From the NCBI GenBank assembly GCA_005884575.1, contig VAWW01000037.1, forward strand, positions 19,575-58,042: a DNA stretch of 38,468 bases, written 5' to 3'. This stretch comes from Actinomycetota bacterium (lineage in GTDB: Bacteria > Actinomycetota > Thermoleophilia > Gaiellales > Gaiellaceae). The position numbers and the translations under genes were made by a program. This document shows, piece by piece, positions 16,990-24,743 of the stretch. How positions within the stretch are numbered: position 1 is the stretch's first letter; every line of letters begins with the position of its first letter. The notes under the pieces were generated by a model. It was given only the letters and a program-made list of their open reading frames with translations, was not told where the DNA came from and ran no database searches.

Positions 16990-17387
16990 CTCCAGAACTC
17001 GTCGAAGGCGACTGAGTCGATCGGCGCTGCGGTGACGTCCGAGATCCGGCCGCCGCGGAACCGGCACAGCAGTACCTGGTCGATGTCGAGCGTTCGGCCG
17101 TTCCGCCTGCCGCGCGCCCGGTAGACGGCGACGCCGCGATCGTCGTCCGCGAACGCGTAGCGGAGCTCGCTGAGGTACGTCCCGTCCGTCTCCTGGGTCG
17201 TCCGCCGCAGGAACTTCACGACGTCGCGCCAGCCGCGGTACTCGCCGGTCATCGGGTTCCGGCCACCGACGCGCCAGACGACATCGTGGTCGAACATCGC
17301 CGCCACGGCGGCCCCGTCACGCCGGCCGAAGGCCTCGAAGAGCCGTTTCAGGAGCTCGGCGTTCGGGTGTTCGGCAGGGATGGACAT
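16986..17387 (-). CDS. SnoaL/NTF2-like protein
   Basis: 133 residues. N-terminal LLKRLFEAFGRRDGAAVAAMFDHDVVWRV, then GEYRGWRDVVKFL and beta strands ending QVLLCRFRGGRISDV, is the standard SnoaL-like ketosteroid-isomerase fold. Conserved Asp and Trp line the usual pocket, but no specific reaction can be named. It converges on the M20 peptidase, sharing CTAG between their stops, and diverges from the permease gene. Confidence 0.8.
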   Translation of the reverse strand: MSIPAEHPNAELLKRLFEAFGRRDGAAVAAMFDHDVVWRVGGRNPMTGEYRGWRDVVKFLRRTTQETDGTYLSELRYAFADDDRGVAVYRARGRRNGRTLDIDQVLLCRFRGGRISDVTAAPIDSVAFDEFWS

Positions 17388-17398
17388 GCTCGCTGGCG

Positions 17399-17411
17399 AA
17401 AAGTTACTTTT
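17399..17411. promoter_or_regulatory. AT-rich inverted repeat between divergent genes
   Basis: AAAAGT-t-ACTTTT is a perfect 6-bp inverted repeat in the 56-base gap between the NTF2-like gene (minus) and the permease (plus). It stands out in GC-rich DNA and could be an operator for either gene. Confidence 0.35.
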
Positions 17412-17443
17412 GCGTCAGGTCTCGCGATCCTGGAGGTGGTGGA

Positions 17444-18904
17444 ATGGCTGCCCAAGCGGAGCGAGTGATGATCTCGGAACGGGTCGCACCCGGGATGCTG
17501 CCCCGCGTCCTCAACTCGTTCGACATGACGATCATCTTCGTGGCGATCGTCCTCTTCATCGTCAACGCCTCGGCGATTCAGCAGGCTCATCAGGCGGCGT
17601 TCACATACTGGATCCTCGGCTTCGTCGCCTTCCTGATCCCCGGCGCCCTCGTCACCGCACAGCTCGGCCAGATGTTCCCGCAGGAGGGCTCGCTCTACGT
17701 CTGGACCCAGAAGGCGCTCGGCCCGTTCTGGGGCTTCTTCGCCGGCTTCTGCGCCTGGTGGCCGGGCATCCTCGTGATGGTCGCGACCGGCGACGCCGTC
17801 GTCACGATCTGGCAGTTCATCGACACGGGCGGGCTGCCGAAAGCGTGGGAGCAGGGGCTCGTGATCCTCGCTGTGCTCTGGTTCTCGGCCTTCATGTCGA
17901 TGCTCCGGCTGCGGATGACGCAGTCGTACGCGAACTGGGCCGTGGTCTTCTACGGCGCGGGCATCTTCGTGATCGGCCTCGCCGGAATCCTCTGGCTGAT
18001 CGGCGACGGGCACTCCGCGACCGGCGGCTGGGGAACGGCGAGCAACTGGAACATCCACGGAAACCAGTGGACGTGGTTCGGCTTCGTCATCCTCGCGCTG
18101 CTCGGGATCGAGGTGCCGCTGAACATGGGCGTCGAGATCGTCCACATGCGCTCGATCAAGAAGTACCTGTTCTGGGGCTCGATCGTCGTGATGGTCGCGT
18201 ACCTCTGGGCGACGCTCGGGACGATGCTCGCTCTGCCGGCGTCGAAGAGCGCCGGTGCGACGACGGACATCCTGCATGCGGTCCAGGTCGGCTTCTGGGG
18301 CTCGCACACGTTCGCGATCGTGATCGGAATCGTGCTGCTCTGGTTCTTCGTGTCGAACACGATCGTCTACAACTACTCGTTCTCGCGTCTGCTCTTCGTC
18401 TCCGGGCTCGAGCAGCGGATGCCATCGCAGCTCGGGCGCGTCAACGAGAAGACAAAGGTGCCGGTCTACGCAATCCTCACGCAGACGGTGCTGTCGTCGC
18501 TCTTCGTCGTCGCGATCTTCAACCCGTGGGTGAGCGGCGGCAACAACCAGAGGGCGTACTGGCTCTTCCAGGCGGCGGTGACCGTTATCTGGTGCATCTC
18601 GATGGTGCTCCTCTTCGCCGACATCTTCCTCGTTAAGCGCGCGTTCCCCGAGAAGTTCGACGAGGTGCGGGCGGCACATCCGTATGTGCTCTATGCGTGC
18701 GGCGTGATCGGGATGCTCGCCTCCGCCTTCGGCGCATACGTCACGTTCCGGTCACCGTGGACGTCGCTCTTCTCCGTCGGCCACTGGCGGATCTGGCTCG
18801 CGGTTCTCTGCGGCGTCTCGGTGCTCGCGGCGCTTCTGATCTACGCGATCAGCGAGTACGTGCACCGGCGGGAGGCGCCGACGGCGACGATGACGCCTGC
18901 GTGA
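17444..18904 (+). CDS. APC-superfamily amino acid permease
   Basis: 486 residues, about 12 hydrophobic segments. Short cytoplasmic N-terminus then MTIIFVAIVLFIV, FTYWILGFVAFLIPGALV and the APC pattern FPQEGSLYVWTQKALGPFWGF, which is close to glutamate/GABA-type antiporters of the family. It imports or exchanges an amino acid or amine across the cytoplasmic membrane. GGAGGT lies six bases before the ATG. The next gene overlaps by four bases (GTGA), so the permease and the glutamine-synthetase-like ligase are translated together and probably share a substrate. Confidence 0.88.
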   Translation: MAAQAERVMISERVAPGMLPRVLNSFDMTIIFVAIVLFIVNASAIQQAHQAAFTYWILGFVAFLIPGALVTAQLGQMFPQEGSLYVWTQKALGPFWGFFAGFCAWWPGILVMVATGDAVVTIWQFIDTGGLPKAWEQGLVILAVLWFSAFMSMLRLRMTQSYANWAVVFYGAGIFVIGLAGILWLIGDGHSATGGWGTASNWNIHGNQWTWFGFVILALLGIEVPLNMGVEIVHMRSIKKYLFWGSIVVMVAYLWATLGTMLALPASKSAGATTDILHAVQVGFWGSHTFAIVIGIVLLWFFVSNTIVYNYSFSRLLFVSGLEQRMPSQLGRVNEKTKVPVYAILTQTVLSSLFVVAIFNPWVSGGNNQRAYWLFQAAVTVIWCISMVLLFADIFLVKRAFPEKFDEVRAAHPYVLYACGVIGMLASAFGAYVTFRSPWTSLFSVGHWRIWLAVLCGVSVLAALLIYAISEYVHRREAPTATMTPA

Positions 18905-20244
18905 CGGCCAGGGACGTCGCTGTTCGAGCGGACGAGGCGGATCTCCGCCTCGTCCGCTTTCTCTGGTGCGGCAACGACGGCACCGTGCGCGCGAAGGCGT
19001 CGGCGCGGCACGGGCTGGAGGGGCGGCTCGAGACCGGCATCGGCCTGACCGTCGCGATGCAGGCGATGAACTCGCTCGACCAGCTCCAGCCGGTTGAGGG
19101 GATGGGCCCGGTCGGCGAGGTGCGTCTCGTGCCGGACCTCGACACGTTTCGCATCCTCCCGTATGCGCCGAACACCGGCGCCGTGCTCACCGACCACATC
19201 GCACTCGACGGCGATCCGGCGCCCGTGTGCCAGCGCTCGTTCCTGAAGCGGATGGAGTCGATGCTTGCGAAGCGCGGTCTCGTCCTCCGCGCGTCGTTCG
19301 AGAACGAGTTCTCGCTGGCGACGTGGGACGGTGTGGAGTACGTCCCGGTCGACTCGGGCCTCTGCTTCTCGACGATCTCGATGACGCCGTCCCAGGACTA
19401 CGTCGACGCGCTCGTGGCCGCGCTCGATGCACAGGAGATCGTGCTCGAGCAGTACTACGCCGAGCTCGGCCACGGGCAGCAGGAGATCTCGACCGGCCAC
19501 GCGCCCGCACTGCAGGCCGCGGACGAGCAGTTGCTTGTCCGCGAGACGATCCGTGGCGTCGCGGCGCAGCAAGGGCTCGTCGCTTCGCTCGCGCCGAAGC
19601 CGTGGCCGGAGAACGCGGGCAACGGCGGCCACGTCCACTTCTCGCTCTGGGACGGCACGCGCAACCGCTTTCACGACTCGGCCGCGCCCGACTCGTTGTC
19701 CGCGGAGGCGCGCTCCTTCATCGCCGGGGTGCTCGCCCACCTGCCCGGTCTCTGCGGGCTGGCGGCGCCGAGCTTCAACTCGTACCACCGGATCGTCCCG
19801 CAGTACTGGGCCGGCGCGTTCGTCTGCTGGGGACACGACAACCGGGAAGCGCCCGTGCGCGTTGCGTCGGTCTTCCGCGGGCTGGAGGAGGCGTCGACGA
19901 ACGCGGAGCTGAAGGCATGCGACGCGAGCTGCAATCCCTACCTCGCTGTCGGCGGGTTGATCGCCGCCGGTCTCGACGGACTCGCTCGTGAACTGGAGCC
20001 GCCGGAGCCGGTCGAGGTCGATCCCGCGACGATTCCGGACGACGAGCGTGCGCGCCGCGGCATCGTCCGGCTGCCCGCGACGCAGGCGGAGGCGCTCGAC
20101 GCCCTCGAAGGCGACCCCGTGCTGATGGCGGCGCTAGGCCCGACGCTCGCTGAGTCCTATCTCGCGGTCCGCCGCTCCGAGTGGACAGCCTACGCGGCCG
20201 CCGACGAGCCGTTCGAGCAGCGCGGCCACTTCCTCAAGTACTAG
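18901..20244 (+). CDS. Glutamine synthetase-like gamma-glutamyl ligase (GlnA3/GlnT type)
   Basis: 447 residues. Class I glutamine-synthetase motifs are all present but altered: ASFENEFSL for the usual PELEYFL, GHGQQEIST for GPSQHEID, NGGHVHFSLW for GSGMHTHQSL, NSYHRIVPQYWAGAFVCWG for the NSYKRLVPGYEAP loop, and ACDASCNPYLAVGG. These shifts are typical of ligases that join glutamate to amines (gamma-glutamylpolyamine, -methylamide or -ethanolamide synthetases) rather than ammonia. Coupled to the permease by a GTGA overlap, and followed by an amidohydrolase. The open frame upstream of 18901 lies inside the permease. True ammonium assimilation is assigned to glnA at 26374-27738. Confidence 0.88.
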   Translation: MTARDVAVRADEADLRLVRFLWCGNDGTVRAKASARHGLEGRLETGIGLTVAMQAMNSLDQLQPVEGMGPVGEVRLVPDLDTFRILPYAPNTGAVLTDHIALDGDPAPVCQRSFLKRMESMLAKRGLVLRASFENEFSLATWDGVEYVPVDSGLCFSTISMTPSQDYVDALVAALDAQEIVLEQYYAELGHGQQEISTGHAPALQAADEQLLVRETIRGVAAQQGLVASLAPKPWPENAGNGGHVHFSLWDGTRNRFHDSAAPDSLSAEARSFIAGVLAHLPGLCGLAAPSFNSYHRIVPQYWAGAFVCWGHDNREAPVRVASVFRGLEEASTNAELKACDASCNPYLAVGGLIAAGLDGLARELEPPEPVEVDPATIPDDERARRGIVRLPATQAEALDALEGDPVLMAALGPTLAESYLAVRRSEWTAYAAADEPFEQRGHFLKY

Positions 20245-20250
20245 TCCGCC

Positions 20251-20310
20251 GGTACCAGGTACCGACGCAATTTCGTCACAGGAGTGCGCCAACTTAGCTT
20301 GCAGCACATG
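20251..20310 (+). repeat. First copy of a duplicated 60-bp promoter/start cassette
   Basis: Starts GGTACCAGGTACC, contains GACGCAAtTTcGTCAC, then CTTAGCTT and ends CACATG. It matches 20351-20409 with about 48 of 60 positions identical, exactly 100 bases apart. It holds a -10-like TAGCTT seven bases before ATG 20308. Confidence 0.7.
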
Positions 20311-20397
20311 GCCCGGGCCGCGTTCCGAAGCGGCGACCGCCCATTACGTCGGTACCAGGTACGGACGCAACTTTGTCACGGAAGTGTGGCGACTTAA
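20308..20397 (+). CDS. Possible 29-codon ORF starting in the first cassette copy
   Basis: ATG 20308 to TAA 20395-20397 gives 29 residues, basic (many Arg, with Arg-Arg-Tyr near residue 15). It ends inside the second copy, where the TAA overlaps the -10-like TAAGCT. No family is recognised and it lies partly in repeat sequence. It could be a small leader peptide, or simply the by-product of the cassette duplication. Confidence 0.3.
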   Translation: MARAAFRSGDRPLRRYQVRTQLCHGSVAT

Positions 20398-20409
20398 GCT
20401 CCGCACATG
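20351..20409 (+). repeat. Second copy of the cassette, carrying the amidohydrolase start
   Basis: Begins GGTACCAGGTACG and ends in the ATG of the amidohydrolase at 20407. Within it TTGTCA (20373-20378) and TAAGCT (20395-20400) are 16 bases apart, and TAAGCT is six bases before the ATG, so the copy contains a complete leaderless promoter. No ribosome-binding site is present. Confidence 0.65.
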
Positions 20410-21411
20410 AATCTCGCGACACTTCGCGGAAGCCTCGATGCGATCCCGCTCGTCGACCATCACGCGCACGGGATCCTGCGTGCGCAACCGACGCTTGACG
20501 AGTTCCGCGGGCTCTTCTCCGAGAGTCCCGACCCGCGGCAGTGGCCGCACGTTGCCACCGGAGTGACGTATCGCCGCGCAATGCGCGAGCTCGGCTCCTT
20601 CCTCGGTTGCGATGGAACCGAGGCGGCCGTCTACGAGCGTCGGCTCGCGACCGATCCGGCCGAGTACGCATCGACGCTCCTGCAGGCGACAGGAACCGAG
20701 ATGCTGCTCGTCGACGACGGGTATCCCCCGCCCGGCGAGGGAACATCGTGGGACGAGCTCGGCGAGCTGGCAGCCTGCGAGGCGCGGCCGGTGATGCGGA
20801 TCGAGCGTGTCCACGAGGAAACCGAGGACGCCGAAGCCGTGCGCGCGGTCGTCGCGACGGCGCGCGCGAACGGCTTCGTTGCACTGAAGACGATCGCGGC
20901 GTACCGCGGCGGCCTCGACCGCGTACAGGACTTCGTCGTCGGCGCGCTCGGGGCGAACGAGGCGACGGGCTCTCCACTACCGGTGCAGGTTCACTGCGGC
21001 TTCGGCGACTCCGACCTCCACCTCGCACGATCGGATCCTTCGCATCTGAAGCCGCTGATCGAGCGATTCCGCGAGACGCCTTTCGTCCTGCTGCACTGCT
21101 ATCCGTTCATTCGCGAGGCCGGCTGGCTCGCGCACGTGTACGGGAACGTGTTCTTCGATCTCTCCCTGACGATCCCGCACGTGGCGCGTCCGGCGGAGGC
21201 GCTCCGCGAGGCGCTCGAGCTCGCACCCGTGTCCAAGCTCCTCTATGCCTCCGATGCCGCCCGAACGCCGGAGCTCTACTACCTCGCGTCCAGGTGGTGG
21301 CGAGAAGCGCTCGCCGGGGTGCTCGCCGACGGCCTGGCCGAGGAAGAAGTCGAGGCGGCCGGGCGGCTCGTGTTGAGGGACAACGCCCGGCGCCTCTACG
21401 GCCTGGACTGA
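20407..21411 (+). CDS. Amidohydrolase of the FluG N-terminal type
   Basis: 334 residues. TIM-barrel metal motifs: PLVDHHAHG near residue 15, the strand ALKTIAAY (Lys) near 160, VQVHCGFGDSD near 198, VLLHCYPF near 230 and LLYASDA near 285. This pattern matches the amidohydrolase half of fungal FluG and bacterial relatives annotated amidohydrolase 2. It probably hydrolyses an amide or lactam linked to the neighbouring gamma-glutamyl ligase pathway; the substrate is unknown. The ATG lies six bases after TAAGCT with no ribosome site, so a leaderless mRNA is expected. Confidence 0.85.
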   Translation: MNLATLRGSLDAIPLVDHHAHGILRAQPTLDEFRGLFSESPDPRQWPHVATGVTYRRAMRELGSFLGCDGTEAAVYERRLATDPAEYASTLLQATGTEMLLVDDGYPPPGEGTSWDELGELAACEARPVMRIERVHEETEDAEAVRAVVATARANGFVALKTIAAYRGGLDRVQDFVVGALGANEATGSPLPVQVHCGFGDSDLHLARSDPSHLKPLIERFRETPFVLLHCYPFIREAGWLAHVYGNVFFDLSLTIPHVARPAEALREALELAPVSKLLYASDAARTPELYYLASRWWREALAGVLADGLAEEEVEAAGRLVLRDNARRLYGLD

Positions 21412-21453
21412 TCTTCCGGCGGGCGCCGAGCGTGCGACCGCCGAGCGCGTCGC

Positions 21454-22026
21454 CTAGGACTCGCCGCCGAGCGTGGCGACGACCGCCTCGGCGATCACCT
21501 TCAGCGGCCGGCCCGACGCCTGGCTCGCCTTGCGCAGCCGCGCGAACGCGTCCTGCTCCGAGAGTCCCTCCTTGGCCATCAGGAGACCCTTGGCACGCTC
21601 GATCGTTTTGCGCGCGGCGAGCGCCTCGGCGAGCGACTCCGTCTCCTCCCGCAGCGCCGCGAGCTCCTCGTGCCGCGCCCGGGCGGTCTCGATCGCCGGC
21701 AGCAGGTCCTGCTCGCGGAACGGCTTCACGAGGTAGCCGAACACGCCCGCCTCGATCGCGCGCGACACGAGCTCCTGCTGTCCGTATGCGGTGAGCATCA
21801 CGATCGGGATCGGCCGCTCGTCGAGGATTCGCCGCGCCGCTTCGATCCCGTCGAGTCGCGGCATCTTCACGTCCATGATCGCGAGATCCGGCCGCTCCGC
21901 CCGAGCGAGCTCGACCGCCTCTTCGCCGTCGCGGGCCTCGGCGCAGACGTCGTAGCCCGCGCGCTGCAGCATGTCGCGCAGGTCGAGCCGGATGATCGTC
22001 TCGTCCTCGGCGACGAGGATCCGCAC
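21454..22026 (-). CDS. ANTAR-domain response regulator, PdtaR-like
   Basis: 190 residues. Receiver domain at 1-120: ILVAEDETIIRLDLRDML with the acidic pair, LAIMDVKMPRLDG with the phospho-acceptor Asp, VMLTAYG and the Lys-containing YLVKPF. A coiled coil leads to a C-terminal ANTAR domain (about 130-185, ARKTIERAKGLLM...GLSEQDAFARLRK), which binds paired RNA hairpins and prevents transcription termination. It is the likely partner of the sensor kinase at 23298-24710. It follows the Nudix gene by 11 bases, so the two form an operon. GTG start. Confidence 0.93.
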   Translation of the reverse strand: MRILVAEDETIIRLDLRDMLQRAGYDVCAEARDGEEAVELARAERPDLAIMDVKMPRLDGIEAARRILDERPIPIVMLTAYGQQELVSRAIEAGVFGYLVKPFREQDLLPAIETARARHEELAALREETESLAEALAARKTIERAKGLLMAKEGLSEQDAFARLRKASQASGRPLKVIAEAVVATLGGES

Positions 22027-22037
22027 GCTACGCCAGC

Positions 22038-22430
22038 TCACCAGTAGAGCAGCGCCTCCGCCTGGTCGACGTCGCACCACCGGTAGTCGTCGTGCTCCTC
22101 GTTGAGCGTCGGCTCCCACCGAAGCGGCGCCTCGACGGTGAAGCACGTGACGACTACCTCGCCCGTCGCGGGGTCGAACCGGTCCCGCACCGACTGCGAC
22201 TCCTCCGCGAGCGCGTACGTGAACGTCCGGCCGAGGTCGACGAGGCGGTCGGCCGGGTCGAGGCCGGTCTCCTCGCGCAGTTCGCGCGCAGCTGCTTGGG
22301 CGGGCGACTCTCCGGGCTCCTCGGCGCCGGCGACGAGGTGCCAGTAGGAGTCGCAGCTCGGCGAGCGGTGCAGAACGAGGAACTCGCTGCCGCGCCGGAC
22401 TGCCACGATCACCTCCCGCGGACGCCTCAT
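22038..22430 (-). CDS. Nudix hydrolase
   Basis: 130 residues. The Nudix box is complete: GAEEPGESPAQAAAREL followed by REETGLDP fits Gx5Ex7REUxEExGU, with Glu residues for Mg2+. The core REVIVAVRRGSEFLVLHRS and WHLVAGAEEPGE resemble dihydroneopterin-triphosphate or (d)NTP pyrophosphatases, but the nucleotide cannot be fixed. ATG 22430 is supported by TACGCT six bases upstream on the minus strand (22442-22437). The earlier ATG would begin before this promoter. Confidence 0.9.
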   Translation of the reverse strand: MRRPREVIVAVRRGSEFLVLHRSPSCDSYWHLVAGAEEPGESPAQAAARELREETGLDPADRLVDLGRTFTYALAEESQSVRDRFDPATGEVVVTCFTVEAPLRWEPTLNEEHDDYRWCDVDQAEALLYW

Positions 22431-22436
22431 CGGCAG

Positions 22437-22442
22437 AGCGTA
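22437..22442 (-). promoter_or_regulatory. -10 box of the Nudix gene, leaderless type
   Basis: TACGCT on the minus strand, six bases before ATG 22430. The GGCAC-ga-GTGCC inverted repeat at 22445-22456 lies just upstream, in the spacer between -10 and -35, where a repressor could sit. Confidence 0.5.
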
Positions 22443-22545
22443 GTGGCACGAGTGCCCCTCCCGGCAATGCAAGCCCGCTTTTCGCCCGCTATCACGCGGC
22501 GGCGCTAGCGACCGAGAAACCGGGCTGCATCACCGGAAGGAGCAC

Positions 22546-22551
22546 TAGACT
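22546..22551 (+). promoter_or_regulatory. -10 box of the methyltransferase gene, leaderless type
   Basis: TAGACT is six bases before GTG 22558. The GGAAGGAG at 22535-22542 is too far from the start (15 bases) to act as a normal ribosome site. Confidence 0.5.
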
Positions 22552-22557
22552 CGGCGG

Positions 22558-23187
22558 GTGACCTGCTGCCCGCCGCGGGGCGCCGAGCCGTTCACCGAGA
22601 AGCTCGCGGCGCGCGACCTGCGGCGCCTGCGGCGACGCGGGCTCGATGCAACGACGCTCGCGCTCGCGGAGGCTGTCGCGCCCGAGGACGGAACCGTTCT
22701 CGAGATCGGCGGCGGCATCGGCGCGCTGCATCTGGAGCTGCTGCGCCGGGGCGCGACTCGTGCGACGAACGTCGAGCTCTCGCCGGCGTACGAAGGGGCG
22801 GCGGCCACGCTCGTCGAGGAGCATGGCGCCCAGGAGCGCGTCGAACGTCGCATTCTCGATTTCGCCCGCGACGCCGAGCTCGTCGAGCCTGCCGATGTCG
22901 TCGTCCTGAATCGCGTCGTCTGCTGCTCGCCGGACGTGGATGGGCTCGTCGGAGCGGCCGCTGCACATACCCGCCGCGTACTCGGCCTCACGTTCCCGGT
23001 CGACGCGTGGTGGACGAGACTCGCCGCCCGTGCGATGAACGCGGGCGCGCGGCTGATCGGCTGGGAGTGGAGGTTCTACGTCCACCCACCTTCGGCAATC
23101 GCCGCCGCCGCCGAGCGGCACGGATTGCGACGGGCGCGGGACGGTCGCCGCCGGATCTGGTGCATCGCAGTCTTCGAGCGGACATAG
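22558..23187 (+). CDS. Class I SAM-dependent methyltransferase
   Basis: 209 residues. Motif I VLEIGGGIGALHLELLRRGA (about residues 43-62) is the SAM-binding loop, NVELSPAYEGAA the acidic motif and ADVVVLNRVVCCSPD the post-III strand. The N-terminus has a CCPP sequence. The family resembles magnesium-protoporphyrin-type and other small O-methyltransferases, but no substrate is indicated. It diverges from the Nudix gene across 127 bases and converges on the sensor kinase. Confidence 0.85.
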   Translation: MTCCPPRGAEPFTEKLAARDLRRLRRRGLDATTLALAEAVAPEDGTVLEIGGGIGALHLELLRRGATRATNVELSPAYEGAAATLVEEHGAQERVERRILDFARDAELVEPADVVVLNRVVCCSPDVDGLVGAAAAHTRRVLGLTFPVDAWWTRLAARAMNAGARLIGWEWRFYVHPPSAIAAAAERHGLRRARDGRRRIWCIAVFERT

Positions 23188-23279
23188 GAGAGACTCCGAA
23201 GTGGCACACATTTGGCACAGACACGTCACACGTGCCGCGATAGCCTGCGGCTAGGTGGGCGGGGATCGGGGCTCCCTGA

Positions 23280-23293
23280 ACACGCGCGCGTGT
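23280..23293. other. Perfect 14-base palindrome between convergent genes
   Basis: ACACGCGCGCGTGT is a perfect palindrome, five bases beyond the end of the sensor-kinase stop codon (23298-23300). It could be part of a bidirectional end-of-transcript structure, but it has no T-run. Confidence 0.3.
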
Positions 23294-23297
23294 ACCT

Positions 23298-24710
23298 CTA
23301 AGGAGCGTCGGCCGGGAAGACGACCTCGGCGCGGGTCCCGCCGTCGTCGCGCAGCTCGAAGCGGCCTTGTAGCTCGTCGCGCACGAGGGCGTGGACGATC
23401 GAGAGGCCCGTACCGCTCTCCCCCGACGACGAGCCCGCGCCCGAGTCGGCGATCGCCAGGACGACGTCGCCGTTCCGGCGCGAGAGCTCGATGCGCACCG
23501 AGTCGCCGCCGTGCTCGAGCGCGTTCTGGAGCAGTTCGCTGAAGACGAGCGCGAGCGCCGTCGCCCGGTTCCCCGCCAGCTCGACGGTCTCGAAGCTCGC
23601 TTCGACGCGCTTGCCGCCCGCAAGCCCTTGCACGAGCATCGCGCGCAGCCGGTCCAGCAGCTCGGCGAGCTCGACGTTCTCCTCCCGCTGCTCCGTCAGC
23701 ACCTCGTGCACCGCTGCGATCGCGAGAATCCGGTTGACCGAGTCGTCGAGAGCTTTGCGCGCGTCGACGCCGTCCGCGCGCGCCTGCAATCGCAACAGCG
23801 ATGCGACCGTCTGCAGGTTGTTCTTGACGCGGTGGTGGATCTCTTGCGCGAGCACGCCGCGCATCACGGCGCGGCCGTGCTCGAGCGCAACGGCGGCATG
23901 GTGCGCGATCGCCTCGAGCAGTGCCCGGTCTTCGTCGTTGAAGGGCGTGTCACGGTCGCAGACGAGCTCGCCGATCTTGCGCCGCTTCCATCGCAACGGC
24001 AGCCGCACCGCATGCTTGCCGGCGCGTCCTTCAGGCCATGCGATCTTGCCGTCCTCGAGCACGAGCGCCGCGCCCGTCGCCTCGACCGCGTCCATCGTCG
24101 TCTTGACGATCGCCTCGAGCGATTCCTCGAGGTAGAGCGACTCGGAAACGGCCTCGGAGATCTTTGCCAGCGCCTCGAGCTCCGACACGCGCCGTTGCGC
24201 ATCCGCGTAGAGCTGTGCGTGGACGATCGACTGCGCGACCTGGTCCGTGATCGCGGTGATCAGCTCGACCTCCGCCGCCGAGAACTCCCGCGGCTCACGC
24301 GTGCGGACGTTCAGCGCGCCCGCCAGCTGCTCGCGCGCGAGGATCGGCACCGCGAGAATCGACTCGTACTCGCTCTCGTGGAGATTCGGGAACTCCTTGA
24401 AGCGCGGGTCGAGGTGCGCGTTCGCCGGGATCATCACCGGCCTGAGCTCTGCCGCCGCCGTCCCGGTGATCCCCTCGCCAGGGCGCATGCGCGGGCGGCG
24501 CGTCATGTCCTCGATCGCGGTGCCGTGCGTCGCGCGGAGCACGAGCTCGTCGGCCCGCTCGTCGTAGAGGTAAACGAAGCACGCGTCGGCGCCGAGCGCG
24601 TCGGCAACCTTGTCAGCGACGAGGCCGAGAACCTCCTCGAGGTCGAGGGAGGAGTTGACCGCCGCAATCGTCTCCGTGAGGAGGCGCAGATGCCGTTCGC
24701 GGACGTCCAA
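23298..24710 (-). CDS. GAF-domain sensor histidine kinase of the HisKA_2 class, PdtaS-like
   Basis: 470 residues from TTG 24710. Two GAF domains (about 15-160 and 170-270; first with NSSLDLEEVLGLVADKVADAL), then the HisKA_2 box EIHHRVKNNLQTVASLLRLQ (about 285-305) with the phospho-accepting His, and an HATPase domain ending FSELLQNALEHGGD, IADSGAG and GTGLSIVHALV. No membrane segments, so a cytosolic sensor is expected. Class and partner type match PdtaS-PdtaR. The start is uncertain because the open frame continues upstream into antisense sequence; the TTG lies nine bases after GACAAT on the minus strand. Confidence 0.9.
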   Translation of the reverse strand: MDVRERHLRLLTETIAAVNSSLDLEEVLGLVADKVADALGADACFVYLYDERADELVLRATHGTAIEDMTRRPRMRPGEGITGTAAAELRPVMIPANAHLDPRFKEFPNLHESEYESILAVPILAREQLAGALNVRTREPREFSAAEVELITAITDQVAQSIVHAQLYADAQRRVSELEALAKISEAVSESLYLEESLEAIVKTTMDAVEATGAALVLEDGKIAWPEGRAGKHAVRLPLRWKRRKIGELVCDRDTPFNDEDRALLEAIAHHAAVALEHGRAVMRGVLAQEIHHRVKNNLQTVASLLRLQARADGVDARKALDDSVNRILAIAAVHEVLTEQREENVELAELLDRLRAMLVQGLAGGKRVEASFETVELAGNRATALALVFSELLQNALEHGGDSVRIELSRRNGDVVLAIADSGAGSSSGESGTGLSIVHALVRDELQGRFELRDDGGTRAEVVFPADAP

Positions 24711-24729
24711 GGCCGACCGATTGTCGCAG

Positions 24730-24735
24730 TAATCT
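24730..24735 (+). promoter_or_regulatory. -10 box for the first DUF2269-like gene
   Basis: TAATCT is eight bases before GTG 24744 and overlaps the divergent start region of the sensor kinase. This gives a very short or absent leader. Confidence 0.4.
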
Positions 24736-24743
24736 GCGCACCG

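Noticed and set aside
23200..23216. TGGCACACATTTGGCAC resembling a sigma-54 promoter
   Set aside because: The second element is TGGCAC and not a TTGC-type -12 box, and no gene begins at the right distance.
23255..23542. 95-codon GTG ORF after TAGCCT and an inverted repeat TAGCC-tgc-GGCTA
   Set aside because: The promoter geometry resembles leaderless genes, but the product is Arg-rich low complexity and antisense to the sensor kinase.
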